From positions 3,325,001-3,389,000 of the forward strand of contig NZ_CP034448.1 in NCBI RefSeq assembly GCF_003952465.1: DNA of 64,000 nt, written 5' to 3'. Positions within the stretch are counted from its first letter, which is position 1. Each line of letters opens with the position of its first letter. The stretch is from Mesorhizobium sp. M1B.F.Ca.ET.045.04.1.1. Lineage in GTDB: Bacteria; Pseudomonadota; Alphaproteobacteria; Rhizobiales; Rhizobiaceae. A program made the position numbers and the translations under genes. The notes under the pieces were generated by a model. It was not told where the DNA came from and searched no databases. It saw only the letters and a list, made by a program, of their open reading frames with translations. Shown here one piece after another: positions 8,644 through 16,790 of this stretch.

Positions 8644-9624
8644 TCAACGTATCGATACGGGAGCCAGGGCGCGCGAAAGGCTGGCTTCGCCCTTGCCGTA
8701 GACCGAGGGATCGTAATTGACCAGCGTGTCGGTGCGAGCCGTGTTGAGCAGGTCGTTGGTGATCTGAACCGGCGTCGCCTTGGTGAACTTGCTGCCGATG
8801 ATCGCGGCATATCCGGAGATGATCGGCGCGGCGAAAGACGTGCCGTAAAGGCCGGTCTTGTCGCCCTCGACGCCGACCACCAGGAAGTGGCTCTGCACGG
8901 CGGTATTGGAACCGGCGTAGTTGGAATACCAGGCAAGCTCGGCCTTGTTGGCTGTCGTGCCGTTCGTCGACAGCGCGCCCACGAAGATCGCGGTTTGCTT
9001 GCCGATCAAAGCGAGGTCGAGATAGTCCTGCTGGCCGCCGGTGACCCCGCCGACCGCGACCGCGTCGTTGCCGGCAGCTTTCGAGACTATGGCCGATCCC
9101 TTGGTGGCATAGGAGATGATCGAGGCTTCCTCCTGAGCCCAGCCGATCTGGCTGACGCTGTAGCCGGCGTTGGCGTACATGCCGTAACTGAGGTTGAGCA
9201 CGTTCCGGCCGCCTGCCAGCGGGACGGCGGTGCCGCTAGAGAAATCCTTGGAGCGGATGGTCGCCGCGGGAGCGATCATGCTCGCCTCCTCGCGCGTCCA
9301 TTCGCCATGCCGCTGGGTCTGCACGCCGATGCCGAAATTGCCGGAGAAGCGCGATGAGCTGCTGAAATCGTCGACAATGGTGATGGTAACGCCCTTGCCC
9401 TTGTAGCCCGCCGCCCATGCCGCGCCGACGTCGGGGCTCATCCAGTTCTGTATCGTCTGGGTCGTCCGCGCGACCGGGATCTTTGCGCTCGCGCATATCG
9501 ATTGACCGCCGTGGCACAGCGCGGCCGTCTCGTCCGCGTCGAGGGCTTCCTGTGCCGATGCGATGGACGCCGGCAGAAGGACGAGAGCCGCGGCAATACC
9601 GAACTTCCAGAAATTACCAGACAT
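8644..9624 (-). CDS. Secreted S8 family serine peptidase (subtilase)
   Basis: Counting from the ATG at 9624 this is a 326-residue protein with a classic signal peptide (MSGNFWKFGIAAALVLLPAS, cleavage after ASAQ near residue 25). The subtilisin triad is visible: Asp85 or Asp86 in TIVDDFS, His106 in QRHGEW, and Ser263 in YGTSFAAPIISG. There is no obvious long pro-domain: only about 45 residues separate the signal peptide from the catalytic fold. Two Cys (37 and 44) may form a small N-terminal disulfide. The longer reading frame starting at 9741 would hide the signal peptide and is rejected. It lies just downstream of a small exported protein in the same orientation, so the two may be co-expressed. 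Confidence 0.88.
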   Translation of the reverse strand: MSGNFWKFGIAAALVLLPASIASAQEALDADETAALCHGGQSICASAKIPVARTTQTIQNWMSPDVGAAWAAGYKGKGVTITIVDDFSSSSRFSGNFGIGVQTQRHGEWTREEASMIAPAATIRSKDFSSGTAVPLAGGRNVLNLSYGMYANAGYSVSQIGWAQEEASIISYATKGSAIVSKAAGNDAVAVGGVTGGQQDYLDLALIGKQTAIFVGALSTNGTTANKAELAWYSNYAGSNTAVQSHFLVVGVEGDKTGLYGTSFAAPIISGYAAIIGSKFTKATPVQITNDLLNTARTDTLVNYDPSVYGKGEASLSRALAPVSIR

Positions 9625-9727
9625 GGTCTTACTCCCGGTCAAGCAAGGAAAGAGGATGGCAGGAACGAGGACGGACGATCGCGGACTTCGGGAGCATGAA
9701 GACTTCTCATGCACGGCTTCCCGCCGA

Positions 9728-10306
9728 TCAAAAGGTAACACGGTAATTGAGCCACAGGCGCAGCCTCTCGGGTGTAGCGTTAACCAGATATTTCAGCGTG
9801 TCCTCAGGCGCCATCTCGCCGGCCGCGAGCCGGCAGTTGACGCTGTAGGTGCCCAGATCCCCGTAGTCGGCGACGCATGGCTTTTCAGTCAGATTGCCGC
9901 CGATGATCGAGGTGACCGAAAGGGACAAGGTGCTGTTCAGACTCGGATGGGTCTGGGTGAGGAAGCCGAGCTTGAGGCTCGGCGCAATGCGGTACTTCTC
10001 GGCTTGCTCCCCGGTGCCGAACCCCCACAGGATGCCGCTGTTTTCGGTCAACTGGGTGAGCAGGTCGACATGCATGTCGACCCAATTCGCGTGGTACCAC
10101 CGATTGAACGAGACCTGGCTTCCGTCCTGCAACTCGTAGCCGCCATTGCCAAGTCCTCTCGCGCGCTCGCTGAGCGGCGAGCCCTGGTGGATATCGACGA
10201 GCGACGTGGTCATTTCCTGAGCGGCCACGGGCGACGCGCCGACGAACGCGCACAATAGGAGCGCCGCTGCGCGGAAACCGCCTCGATTGTCGGATCTTTC
10301 GCGCAT
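9728..10306 (-). CDS. Small exported protein, possibly outer-membrane, upstream of the subtilase
   Basis: From the ATG at 10306 the product is about 192 residues: a signal peptide (GGFRAAALLLCAFVGASPVAA, cleaved before QEMTT) and then a mature part rich in short alternating polar/hydrophobic strands, ending in a C-terminal aromatic (LRLWLNYRVTF). Both traits are usual for outer-membrane beta-barrels, though the size is modest. Two Cys (KPCVAD and SVNCRL) could pair. I do not recognise a family. The gene ends 104 bp before the start of the S8 peptidase. An upstream ATG at 10327 is possible but weakens the signal peptide. Confidence 0.65.
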   Translation of the reverse strand: MRERSDNRGGFRAAALLLCAFVGASPVAAQEMTTSLVDIHQGSPLSERARGLGNGGYELQDGSQVSFNRWYHANWVDMHVDLLTQLTENSGILWGFGTGEQAEKYRIAPSLKLGFLTQTHPSLNSTLSLSVTSIIGGNLTEKPCVADYGDLGTYSVNCRLAAGEMAPEDTLKYLVNATPERLRLWLNYRVTF

Positions 10307-10576
10307 GCGCGAGGCACCTCGTCCCACCGGATCCGGCCAGCGCCTGGTCGCGAACGGCTCCTCGGACAGCCGCTTGTGACCGGATCATGCGCGCGACGAT
10401 CGCATGCATACCGTTACCGCGGGGTTATCCAAGCCGATACGAATATAAGTTTTGCTTGAATTCAGCGAAGCCGGCCATTGTCGGCGGCCGGGGCGCAAAT
10501 AGAGCGAGATGCGCCCGAATGCTGCATCCCGCTCGCGTCCCTGTTGGTGGTCGCGCGAAATCCGCGAGCGGATGCC

Positions 10577-10762
10577 TCAGGCCGCGTCGCGGACCTTCTG
10601 GATGCGGGAACGGATCGCCTCGATCATCGTCTCGCGGATGATGGTTTCGCCGTGGGTCTCGCGCATGTGCTCGACGGCACGGCGCATGACCTCCGCCTCT
10701 TCCTCGGCCCGCGTGTGCCAGTCACAGCCAGGGACGAGTGTTCCGCATTGGAATTCCTTCAT
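10577..10762 (-). CDS. DUF1059 family small protein
   Basis: This is a 61-residue protein beginning MKEFQCGTLVPGCDW, with a HT..EEE..R AVEHM RETHGE core, the DUF1059 pattern. Two cysteines (CGTLVPGC) precede an amphipathic helix with an HM..THGE histidine pair, which may bind metal. The upstream sequence at 10765-10775 reads as a good ribosome binding site on the minus strand (aaggaaa). The function is unknown. Confidence 0.85.
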   Translation of the reverse strand: MKEFQCGTLVPGCDWHTRAEEEAEVMRRAVEHMRETHGETIIRETMIEAIRSRIQKVRDAA

Positions 10763-10820
10763 GGGTTTTCCTTTCCTCGCTGCGGAGCGGTTCGGCTTTG
10801 ACCACTCCAGTTATAGTTTT

Positions 10821-10870
10821 AACGCAATCCCGCATGGAAACCGCTGGGCACTTTCCCTGGAATTGCTCAA
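10821..10870. repeat. Palindromic intergenic repeat, family A, copy 1
   Basis: The copy reads acgcaatcccgcatggaaac, then cgctgggcactttccctgg and aattgctc. The outer arms gcaat/attgc can pair around the family core (aaaccg, then cacttttcc). It lies between the DUF1059 and DUF1344 genes. It is more diverged than the copies at 36588 and 40077. Confidence 0.75.
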
Positions 10871-10956
10871 GTGGATAACCATAACACATGTTGCCGACTT
10901 CGGTTGCATCAAGAGTCGTGCTGTCCGGAGCGCTCCATCCAGGCCCTGAAACCCAA

Positions 10957-10982
10957 GAGGCGGAGCAGTACTGCTCCGCCTC
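10957..10982. terminator. Perfect 26-bp palindrome downstream of the DUF1344 gene
   Basis: gaggcggagcagt is followed directly by its exact reverse complement. It sits 70 bp beyond the 3' end of the minus-strand DUF1344 gene and could fold into a strong hairpin. The following T-run on the minus strand is weak, so it may be an RNA-stabilising or protein-binding palindrome instead of an intrinsic terminator. Confidence 0.5.
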
Positions 10983-11051
10983 CTTGCTGCCTGATCTTGC
11001 TAAAGTTGCGTAGGCCGTCGCTTCATGATCTTGCCAAGGCCGAGCAGGCCG

Positions 11052-11312
11052 TCATTTCATGATCTTGACGGCCTCGGCAATCTTGTTCTTGCCGCTCATA
11101 TCCCAGGAAACGCGGACTTTCTCGCCCGGCTTGATGCCCGGATCCTTGAAGGCCTTGGCCAAGGTGAAGGTCGATCCGTTGTCCAGAACAAGGCTCATGG
11201 CCGTTCCATCAAAGCTCTTGACCGTGCCCGTGGTGTGCTTGACCGCGGCGAACGCGGCGCCACCGGAGGCGAGAAAGGCAGCGGCTGCTGCCGTCACAAT
11301 AAGCTTGCGCAT
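11052..11312 (-). CDS. DUF1344 family periplasmic protein
   Basis: This is an 86-residue protein with a signal peptide (MRKLIVTAAAAAFLASGGAA, cleaved near AFA) and a small beta-rich mature domain with the DUF1344 pattern: TGTVKSFDGTAMSLVLDNGS, then F.L.KAFKDPG.KPGEKV..SW. An in-frame ATG at 11318 exists, but an AGGAG at about 11322-11326 (minus strand) is better spaced for the ATG at 11312. Its 3' end is partly duplicated just beyond the stop (see findings). The function is unknown. Confidence 0.85.
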   Translation of the reverse strand: MRKLIVTAAAAAFLASGGAAFAAVKHTTGTVKSFDGTAMSLVLDNGSTFTLAKAFKDPGIKPGEKVRVSWDMSGKNKIAEAVKIMK

Positions 11313-11556
11313 TGGCATGCTCTCCTGGAATGCGGGCACCGTATGAAAGGCACCCCTCTCGATCAGGGCCGTCCGGTCGCGTCGGGTCGCGGCTCGCAGC
11401 AAAGACGAACCGCCGGCGCTTCCCGACCCGGCAACGTTAAATAGCTCAATTTTTTCAAAAGGATATTAGACGAAAAAGAAATCGTAGCCGCCACATTGCG
11501 CGCCCAGATTCGGCGAATGGGACATCAATGCGGCCTTCTCTCCGATCACCGGATTT

Positions 11557-12471
11557 TTACGGCCACTTTACCTCGGGCGGCAGGCTGGACAGGATCGAGG
11601 CGACGTTGCCGCCGGTCTTCAGGCCGAAGATGGTGCCGCGATCGTGAAGCAAGTTGAATTCGACGTAACGGCCGCGCCGGATGAGCTGTTCGTCGCGATC
11701 GCCGTCGGTCCAATTCTGGTTGAAATTGCCCCGCACCAGGTGGGAATAGACGACGAGGAAAGAGCGTCCGACGTCCTGGACGAAATTGAAATCGGCGTCC
11801 CAGCCGCCCTTGTCCTCGTCCGAATGCAGCCAGTCGAAAAAGATACCGCCGATGCCGCGCGGCTCGTCGCGATGCGGCAGGAAGAAGTACTCGTCGCACC
11901 ACGCCTTGAACTTCGCGTAGTCGGCGACCGCGGCGTTCTTCTCGCAGGCGAATTGCATGGCGCGGTGGAAGGCGAGCGTATCGGGATCGTCCTGGGTGCG
12001 GCGCCGGTCGAGCACCGGCGTCAGGTCGGCGCCGCCGCCGAACCACTGGCGCGTGGTCACCACCATGCGCGTGTTCATGTGCACGGCCGGCACGTTGGGG
12101 TTCCAGGGGTGCGCGATCAGCGAAATGCCACTCGCCCAGAAGCGCGGATCGTCCTCGGCGCCGGGGATCTGCTTGCGGAATTCGGGAGAGAATTCGCCAT
12201 AGACGGTCGATGTGTGCACGCCGACTTTCTCGAAGACACGGCCGCGCATCATCGACATGGTCCCGCCGCCTCCCTTGCCCTCGTCGCGCTCCCAGGGCGT
12301 CTTCTCGAAATGCCCGGGCGACCAGGACGATAGCGGCCCGGTGAGTTCCCGCTCGATCTGCTCGAATGTGGCGCAGATGCGCTCGCGCAGCGCCTCGAAC
12401 CAGAGACGGGCCTTCATCTTCTTCTGCTCGATGTCGGCCGGCAGGCCCACGGGAAGGTCAGGTCGTTCCAA
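11557..12471 (-). CDS. hemF: Oxygen-dependent coproporphyrinogen III oxidase
   Basis: This is a 304-residue protein, standard for HemF, which decarboxylates coproporphyrinogen III to protoporphyrinogen IX using O2 in haem synthesis. Conserved blocks are visible: [16 protein letters not shown] near residue 60, HMNTRMV and [11 protein letters not shown] near 130-155, the active-site [20 protein letters not shown] near 195-215, and [18 protein letters not shown] near the C-terminus. It is divergent from a small conserved gene. No anaerobic FNR-type box was recognised in the 120-bp gap. Confidence 0.97.
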   Translation of the reverse strand: MERPDLPVGLPADIEQKKMKARLWFEALRERICATFEQIERELTGPLSSWSPGHFEKTPWERDEGKGGGGTMSMMRGRVFEKVGVHTSTVYGEFSPEFRKQIPGAEDDPRFWASGISLIAHPWNPNVPAVHMNTRMVVTTRQWFGGGADLTPVLDRRRTQDDPDTLAFHRAMQFACEKNAAVADYAKFKAWCDEYFFLPHRDEPRGIGGIFFDWLHSDEDKGGWDADFNFVQDVGRSFLVVYSHLVRGNFNQNWTDGDRDEQLIRRGRYVEFNLLHDRGTIFGLKTGGNVASILSSLPPEVKWP

Positions 12472-12592
12472 TTCCGTCTCCAGTTACAGGCCCATTCGCC
12501 TGACAAATGACTCGTCTTTTCAGGGCGCGATCCCTAATCTCTTAAGGGCAAGGGTCAAGTCCTGTCTGATCAAGGCACAAAGGAGTTCCTTC

Positions 12593-12850
12593 GTGCGTAC
12601 CCCGGCAAGACCGCCGCTGGATGGCTTGAGGAAGAGGCTGGAGCGCTCGCGGGCCGAGCGCGAAAGAGGGCCGCGCGACGGATTCCTGCGCGAGACCTTC
12701 GTCCTGCCGCGCCCGGCCGCGCGCCTCAAGGCGAAGGAATGGTTCGAACGCTTTCCCAAGCAGGCCTACTGGACCGAGATCGAAAGCTGGTTCGAACGGC
12801 CGGGTGACGTCATTGAATTCACCATGCGCCGGCTGCCGGCGGCCGATTGA
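12593..12850 (+). CDS. Small conserved hypothetical protein, GTG start
   Basis: This is an 85-residue protein starting at a GTG with an AGGAG at 12581-12585, seven bases upstream, which fixes the start. The reading frame is open further upstream, but that part is antisense to hemF. It has a basic N-terminus (RTPARPPLDGLRKRLERSRA) and a C-terminal segment with ARLKAKEWFERFPKQAYWTE. No signal peptide or membrane helix is present. I do not recognise a named family. It is convergent with soxR, ending 4 bp from that gene's stop. Confidence 0.7.
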   Translation: MRTPARPPLDGLRKRLERSRAERERGPRDGFLRETFVLPRPAARLKAKEWFERFPKQAYWTEIESWFERPGDVIEFTMRRLPAAD

Positions 12851-12853
12851 CCA

Positions 12854-13297
12854 TCAGCGCGCTGCCAGCCGCCTCGCTCCGGTGCCTTCCCTGGCCAACC
12901 GGTCGTCCTTGTTCCTGAGCGGGCATTTGTCGATCGACATGCAGCCGCAGCCGATACAGTCGGTCAGCCCGTCGCGCAGCTTCTTCAACTGGCTGATCTT
13001 GTGGTCGAGCCCGTCGCGCCAAGCCGTTGAAAGCAGGTTCCAATCCTCGCGCGTCGGCGTGCGGCCTTCGGGCAGGGACCGGAATGTCGCGGCGATCTCG
13101 GCCAGCGAGATGCCGACCTCCTGAGCGATACGGATGATCGCCACCCGCCGCAGCACATCGCGGCCGTAGCGCCGCTGGTTGCCCGCTGTGCGATGGCTGC
13201 GGATCAGGCCGCGCGCCTCGTAGAAATGCAGCGCCGATACCGCCACGCCGCTCCTCATCGCCACCTGGCCGACCGTCAATTCCTTCACCGGAGCCAT
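12854..13297 (-). CDS. soxR: Redox-sensitive transcriptional activator SoxR
   Basis: This is a 147-residue MerR-family regulator. The helix-turn-helix is at residues 7-45 ([20 protein letters not shown]), followed by a dimerisation helix. The [2Fe-2S] ligands Cys114, Cys117, Cys119 and Cys125 lie in the SoxR pattern CxxCxCxxxxxC. Known SoxR proteins sense redox-cycling compounds and activate promoters with an over-long spacer. A canonical operator lies directly upstream at 13315-13332. In non-enteric bacteria SoxR usually controls a few oxidase or efflux genes without SoxS. Confidence 0.96.
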   Translation of the reverse strand: MAPVKELTVGQVAMRSGVAVSALHFYEARGLIRSHRTAGNQRRYGRDVLRRVAIIRIAQEVGISLAEIAATFRSLPEGRTPTREDWNLLSTAWRDGLDHKISQLKKLRDGLTDCIGCGCMSIDKCPLRNKDDRLAREGTGARRLAAR

Positions 13298-13314
13298 TCG
13301 CAGTTTCCGCTTGA

Positions 13315-13332
13315 CCTCAAGTTAGGTTGAGC
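13315..13332. promoter_or_regulatory. soxR: SoxR operator
   Basis: The 18-bp sequence cctcaagttaggttgagc keeps the SoxR-box half-sites ctcaa and ttgag and differs from the Escherichia coli soxS box (cctcaagttaacttgagg) at only a few positions. It is 18 bp upstream of the soxR ATG. On the plus strand a ttgacc at 13311-13316 overlaps it as a possible -35, and a 19-bp spacer would put a weak -10 at 13336-13341. Autoregulation and control of a plus-strand transcript are both possible. Confidence 0.8.
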
Positions 13333-13458
13333 TTGTAGCGAGGAAATCCTGGCAAGGCAAATTGAGGAGAAGGCGATGTGCGCCTGGGTGAGAATGACGG
13401 CAGAAGGAGAGGCGGTCCGCGGTAGCGAAGGGCTGAGGATGCTGGCTCGTTGTTTTGA

Positions 13459-13533
13459 CGCAATTCCGGACGGTAGGCTACGGCAAAGGCGCCAAGCCCA
13501 ACCGTTTCACACTTTTCCTGGAATTGCTTTAGC
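13459..13533. repeat. Palindromic intergenic repeat, family A, copy 2, ending in the trmL stop codon
   Basis: The outer arms gcaattccgg and tggaattgct pair. The core is the family sequence (accgtttcacacttttcc) but carries an extra ~25 bp (about 13475-13500). The minus-strand gene trmL takes its TAA stop (13529-13531) from the terminal bases of this element. Confidence 0.8.
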
Positions 13534-13987
13534 CGAGCTGGCGCAGCGCTTCGCCCGCGACCATCGCGACGGAGAGCGCTACATTGATGCTGCGCGCGCC
13601 CGGCCGCATCGGGATGGTCAGTCGCGCATCCGCCCCCTGATGAACCTCTTGCGGCACGCCGGCCGATTCACGGCCGAACAGAATGATGTCGCCGCCGGCG
13701 AAAGCGAAATCGGTATAGGCGGTCGCGGCCTTGGTGGTGAGCAGCACCAGGCGGCGCGCATTCGTCCGGCGCCATTCCTCGAAGGCGTGCCAGTCGGCAT
13801 GGCGGGAAAGCGCCGCCATTTCGAGATAGTCCATGCCGGCCCGTTTCAGCGCCCGGTCGGAGAGCGGAAAGCCGGCCGGCTCGATGATATCGACACTGAG
13901 ATCAAGGCAGGCGGCGAAGCGCAGGATTGTCCCGGTGTTGCCGGCGATATCAGGCTGGTAGAGCGCGATGCGGAGACGGTCGTTCAT
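13529..13987 (-). CDS. trmL: tRNA (cytidine(34)-2'-O)-methyltransferase
   Basis: This is a 152-residue minimal SPOUT methyltransferase. The three SPOUT motifs are visible: LYQPDIAGNTGTILRFAACL (residues 9-28), DIILFGRESAGVPQEVHQ (about 100-117), and the trefoil-knot PMRPGARSINVALSVAM (about 125-141). It methylates the wobble ribose of tRNA-Leu in known relatives. Its length matches the family. The last codon abuts a family A repeat that supplies the stop. Confidence 0.95.
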   Translation of the reverse strand: MNDRLRIALYQPDIAGNTGTILRFAACLDLSVDIIEPAGFPLSDRALKRAGMDYLEMAALSRHADWHAFEEWRRTNARRLVLLTTKAATAYTDFAFAGGDIILFGRESAGVPQEVHQGADARLTIPMRPGARSINVALSVAMVAGEALRQLG

Positions 13988-14127
13988 TTCCGCATCCTTC
14001 TAATAAGTGGCAGATCGGCCACAGGCGTCTCCCGCTTTTGGCGATTTCTGGACTGGCGGGTGGCCATTTTCTGCGAAGTCGAGTATATGCCCACCATCGT
14101 CAACCCGAACCGAAGGAGGGGGACCAC

Positions 14128-14217
14128 ATGACCATGCATTTCCAGTTCCTCTCCGGGCTGCGCCTCTCCGGGGCTCTTGTATGCCCAACGGCGGTTTCGG
14201 TACGACGATTCTTCTGA
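14128..14217 (+). CDS. Candidate leader peptide upstream of the ABC exporter operon
   Basis: This is a 29-codon ORF, beginning MTMHFQFLSGLRLSGALVCP and ending RRFF then TGA. It is preceded by an unusually strong Shine-Dalgarno sequence (gaaggaggggg, 14112-14122) ending 5 bases before the ATG. Inside it the DNA repeats ctctccggg at 14149-14157 and 14164-14172. No domain can be assigned. Position and strength of the start suggest a regulatory uORF for the genes from 14471 onward. This is inferred, and the only direct evidence is the start signal, the short length and the location. Confidence 0.45.
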   Translation: MTMHFQFLSGLRLSGALVCPTAVSVRRFF

Positions 14218-14470
14218 CACTTTAAGAACCTCATCGCACTGATTCCCGCCGAACCCAGTTTTCGGTCTTCGAAGGAATCTTGCGATGTTTTTCAAACTGC
14301 CAAAGGGGCCAAGCGCCCCACAAGAACGTGTCGGGACCGACGCTTGCCGTCGTGTCCGGGCTGACGCTTGCCGTCATGCCCCGACCGATGCGTTTCACGC
14401 CTCCGGCCGAATGCCGGAGGTCGAGTTCGTGTCACCCTTTTTAACGCATTTGCACATGGAGGACGGACCG
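14218..14470 (+). other. Structured leader region between the short ORF and the operon
   Basis: The stretch holds a second possible start (ATG 14285 with aagga at 14271-14275) whose frame runs into the 14471 gene. It also holds two direct copies of gacgcttgccgt at about 14339-14350 and 14363-14374, and a perfect hairpin (cctccggc, loop cgaat, gccggagg) at about 14400-14420. The hairpin is followed after ~20 bases by a short T-run. It could attenuate transcription into the exporter operon. Confidence 0.4.
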
Positions 14471-14869
14471 ATGTTCGATCCCTATAAAATACCGGGTTCA
14501 AGAAGCCTGCACGAGCGCAAGATGGCGACCTGGGCGCTGCTGATCGGCGAGACCTACTCGTCGGCGGTGCATGCCGAGATGCGCCGGCGTCCGCATCGCG
14601 GCATGCTGCCGGATGTCGATTTCTCGCGCGCCGTGCCCGATCCCGGCCGGCCCTCGCTGGTGCGCCGTATCGCAAGGCTGTTCCGGCCGGGCGAGAAAGC
14701 ACGCGCTGGCTCCAGCGTGCCGTCAGGATCGCCAAACGAGCCTGTCGGCGAAAAGCCCGCGACACCCTATATTGCGCGAAGCAGGGCCGGCGATGCAGTT
14801 GATTCCGTATCGCCGGCCCGTCATGCCGCGCGGCCGAAAGGCCTTACCCATCAATCCCGCGCCGCGTGA
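14471..14869 (+). CDS. Small hypothetical protein preceding the ABC exporters
   Basis: A 132-residue product is read from the ATG at 14471, which has ggagga at 14458-14463. The N-terminus (MFDPYKIPGSRSLHERKMAT) and the segment WALLIGETYSSAVHAEMRRR look globular, while the C-terminal half is basic, Pro/Ser/Ala-rich and probably disordered. The frame also opens upstream to an ATG at 14285, but that part is repeat-derived. I recognise no family. It ends 25 bp before the first exporter gene and is probably co-transcribed. Confidence 0.6.
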   Translation: MFDPYKIPGSRSLHERKMATWALLIGETYSSAVHAEMRRRPHRGMLPDVDFSRAVPDPGRPSLVRRIARLFRPGEKARAGSSVPSGSPNEPVGEKPATPYIARSRAGDAVDSVSPARHAARPKGLTHQSRAA

Positions 14870-14894
14870 GCGCACAGACAGTCGAGTGCCTGGA

Positions 14895-16790
14895 ATGTTC
14901 CGCTGGTTTGAAAAGAGGCTCGATCCGTTTCCCGCGGCGGAACCGGCAGAGCCGCCGAAAACGCTGGTCGCCTTCTGCGTGCACTACACGCGTGGCGTCT
15001 GGCCCTACATCGTCGTGGATGCAGTGCTGGTGGCGGTGATCGCCGTCACCGAAGTGTGGATGTTCGGTTTCATGGGCCGCATCGTCGACTGGCTGTCGGC
15101 GCAGAACCGAGAAACTTTCCTGCAGACCGAGAGCTGGAAGCTGGCCGGCATGGCTTTCATCGTGCTGGTCGCGCTGCCCGGCACGGTCTGGGTGCGTTCG
15201 TTGGTCAACCAGCAGACGATGATGGGCAACTACCCGATGCGCATCCGCTGGCAGGTGCATCGCTACCTGCTCAAGCAGTCGATGGCTTTCTACCAGGATG
15301 AGTTCGCCGGCCGCATCGCCACCAAGCTGATGCAGACCGCACTCGCCGTGCGCGACTGCGTCATGAAGGTTATTGACGTCCTCAACTACGTGATTGTCTA
15401 CTTTCTCGGCATGCTGCTCATCGTCGGCTCGGCGGACTTGCGGCTGGCCGCACCCTTGGGCGTATGGCTGATCGGCTATATCGGGCTGCTGCGATATTTT
15501 ATTCCCCGGCTCGGCAAGGTCGGCGAGGAACAGGCCAATGCGCGTTCGACCATGACTGGTCGCGTCGTCGACAGCTATGCCAACATCCAGACGGTGAAGC
15601 TGTTTTCGCATGCGCGCCGCGAGGCAGCTTTCGCCAAGGAGGGCATGGCGGGCTTCCTTGATACCGTGTACCGCTCGATGCGCCTGGTGACGGTACTCTA
15701 CGGCCTGCTCTACATCCTGAATTCGCTGCTCCTGTTCTCGGTCACGGCGATCTCGCTTTGGCTGTGGCTGGACGACGCGGTGACGATCGGCGCGGTGGCC
15801 GTGGTCATCGGCCTGGTGCTCAGGATGTGGGGTATGTCGCAGTGGATCATGTGGGAGATGTCGGGCCTGTTCGAGAACATCGGCACGGTGCAAGACGGCA
15901 TCCAGTCGATCTCGCTGCCGCGACTCGTCGAGGACAGGCCGGGTGCCAAGGACATCACCGTCAGCCAGGGCGAGATCCGCTTCGAGGACATACGCTTCCA
16001 CTACGGCAAGCAGAAGGGTGTCATCGAAAACCTCTCGCTTGCCGTAAAGCCCGGCGAGAAGGTCGGCATCGTCGGCCGCTCCGGCGCAGGCAAGTCGACG
16101 CTGGTCAACCTTCTGTTGCGCTTCTACGACCTGGAAGGCGGCAGGATCCTCATCGACAGCCAGGAGATCGCCGGGGTGAAGCAGGATTCGCTGCGCGCGC
16201 AGATCGGCATGGTGACCCAGGACACCTCGCTGCTGCATCGCTCGGTGCGCGACAACATCCTCTACGGCCGGCCTGACGCGACCGACGAGATGCTGCTCGA
16301 GGCGGCGCGGCGGGCCGAGGCGCTCGATTTCATCGGCGGGCTTTCCGACCACAACGGCCGCAAGGGATTCGACGCCCATGTCGGCGACAGGGGCGTCAAA
16401 TTGTCCGGCGGCCAGCGGCAGCGCGTCGCCATTGCCCGCGTCATGCTGAAAGACGCGCCGATCCTCATCCTCGACGAGGCGACCTCGGCGCTCGATTCGG
16501 AAGCAGAGGCGGCGATCCAGGAGAACCTCTACAAGCTGATGCAGGGTAAGACCGTCATCGCCATCGCGCACCGGCTGTCGACGATCGCGGCGATGGACAG
16601 GCTCGTCGTCATGGACAAGGGCCGCGTTATCGAGGAGGGCTCGCACGAGGAGCTGGTCGCCAAGGGTGGGCTCTATGCCCAGCTCTGGCAGCGCCAGTCG
16701 GGCGGCTTCCTGCTCGACGACATGCCGGCCGAGGCCGCCAACGATGCGATTGCCCATGAGTTTGGCGCCAAGGGTGAAGCCGCGGAATGA
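14895..16790 (+). CDS. ABC exporter half-transporter (first of pair)
   Basis: This is a 631-residue type IV (MsbA/Sav1866-like) exporter subunit with fused domains. Six membrane helices lie in about residues 35-330, and the ATPase domain at about 360-600 has Walker A GRSGAGKST, Q-loop TQDTSLLHRSVRDNILYG, signature LSGGQRQRVAIARVM and Walker B ILILDEATSALDSE. The second subunit starts with a 4-base overlap, so the pair probably forms a heterodimer. The substrate cannot be read from sequence. The ATG at 14895 is chosen because the long upstream extension is antisense-like and hydrophilic. Confidence 0.9.
   Translation: MFRWFEKRLDPFPAAEPAEPPKTLVAFCVHYTRGVWPYIVVDAVLVAVIAVTEVWMFGFMGRIVDWLSAQNRETFLQTESWKLAGMAFIVLVALPGTVWVRSLVNQQTMMGNYPMRIRWQVHRYLLKQSMAFYQDEFAGRIATKLMQTALAVRDCVMKVIDVLNYVIVYFLGMLLIVGSADLRLAAPLGVWLIGYIGLLRYFIPRLGKVGEEQANARSTMTGRVVDSYANIQTVKLFSHARREAAFAKEGMAGFLDTVYRSMRLVTVLYGLLYILNSLLLFSVTAISLWLWLDDAVTIGAVAVVIGLVLRMWGMSQWIMWEMSGLFENIGTVQDGIQSISLPRLVEDRPGAKDITVSQGEIRFEDIRFHYGKQKGVIENLSLAVKPGEKVGIVGRSGAGKSTLVNLLLRFYDLEGGRILIDSQEIAGVKQDSLRAQIGMVTQDTSLLHRSVRDNILYGRPDATDEMLLEAARRAEALDFIGGLSDHNGRKGFDAHVGDRGVKLSGGQRQRVAIARVMLKDAPILILDEATSALDSEAEAAIQENLYKLMQGKTVIAIAHRLSTIAAMDRLVVMDKGRVIEEGSHEELVAKGGLYAQLWQRQSGGFLLDDMPAEAANDAIAHEFGAKGEAAE

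Noticed and set aside
8644..9741. Longer start (9741) for the subtilase
   Set aside because: It would bury a clear signal peptide starting at 9624 behind 39 residues of unrelated sequence.
12212..12592. Upstream extension of the small gene at 12593
   Set aside because: That part is antisense to hemF; a GTG with a good ribosome site sets the start.
13376..14131. Plus-strand gene opposite trmL
   Set aside because: The start has a good ribosome site, but the frame runs through a repeat and the antisense of trmL; kept only as a question in the SoxR finding.
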